Of a DNA stretch of 64,000 bases, positions 63,835 to 64,000 are shown one piece after another. Origin of the DNA: Paratinospora sagittata (taxonomy: Eukaryota; Streptophyta; Magnoliopsida; Ranunculales; Menispermaceae); contig CM069589.1 in NCBI GenBank assembly GCA_035771175.1, forward strand, positions 25,500,201-25,564,200, given 5' to 3'. How positions within the stretch are numbered: the stretch's first letter is position 1; every line of letters starts with the position of its first letter. The notes under the pieces were generated by a model. That model had not been told where the DNA came from, made no database searches, and saw nothing but the letters and a program-made list of their open reading frames with translations. The translations under genes and the position numbers were made by a program.

Positions 63835-64000
63835 TGTTATAGAAAACATAAGCCACGTGAAGAAGTTGACAAACATAGGACCGCCAGATCAACTCAGCTG
63901 AACCAGATTTGACTCAACCATGGAAAATCGTCCGAGCCGACCTAGCGTGATGACTTTTACGAAAAACCCAAAAACCCAATCTTAGCGTTAGCTTGGCCCA
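63835..64000. other. Right edge of window, no feature assigned
   Basis: The sequence continues with related 'gactcaacc/gagccgacct' text but without regular periodicity. Confidence 0.3.

Overview
This is a eudicot-type nuclear plant window: AT-rich, with interrupted genes and layers of plant LTR retrotransposons (Ty1/copia including Sirevirus-like elements, and Ty3/gypsy chromovirus-like elements), LINE remnants and small non-autonomous repeats. The species cannot be fixed from sequence alone. No rRNA, functional tRNA gene, CRISPR array or bacterial gene was seen.

One host gene dominates. It is a serine carboxypeptidase-like (SCPL) gene on the plus strand from the ATG at 28471 to the stop at 60634. 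I could follow 16 exons in one continuous frame (about 535 residues). The protein has a signal peptide, the GGPGCSS oxyanion segment, a nucleophile motif GLSYSG (acidic residue replaced by Leu), GDHD, and GAGHETP for the catalytic His. Intron 2 is about 20.2 kb and intron 5 about 7.0 kb; both are long because retroelements landed in them. A foldback-type inverted repeat ends at the TATA box just upstream of the gene.

Layout. 1-5381: end of a gypsy LTR, then a decayed Sirevirus-like copia element (LTR, PBS, gag, protease, integrase). 5382-9344: a mosaic of a minus-strand copia LTR end, a tRNA/SINE-like piece, a complete gypsy LTR (5983-8959) and a truncated minus-strand gypsy LTR. 9345-19425: a minus-strand gypsy element with PPT, pol, gag, PBS and 5' LTR. 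It carries two nested insertions with perfect target-site duplications: a chimeric solo LTR (TTTAG) and a Sirevirus-like solo LTR (CCTCC). 19426-26230: plus-strand gypsy LTR and protease/RT remnants, cut by a minus-strand copia LTR and a small repeat. 26231-28470: gene upstream region. 28471-60634: SCPL gene with its TE-filled introns. Intron 2 holds a gypsy-type LTR end, a LINE ORF1 remnant split by a 5.07 kb copia element, a gypsy LTR with partial pol, Sirevirus-like LTRs and a palindromic minisatellite. Intron 5 holds a LINE pol remnant and a 4.6 kb copia element with a perfect 5-bp duplication (ATTGC). 60635-64000: 3' flank, a further minus-strand Sirevirus-like LTR with its polypurine region, a dispersed repeat copy and a 21-bp minisatellite.

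All retroelement coding regions seen carry stops, frameshifts or deletions. Most TE material inside the SCPL introns lies antisense to the gene. A recurring structural theme is that each Sirevirus-like LTR type, and a GC-rich intronic block, carries its own array of short imperfect palindromes.
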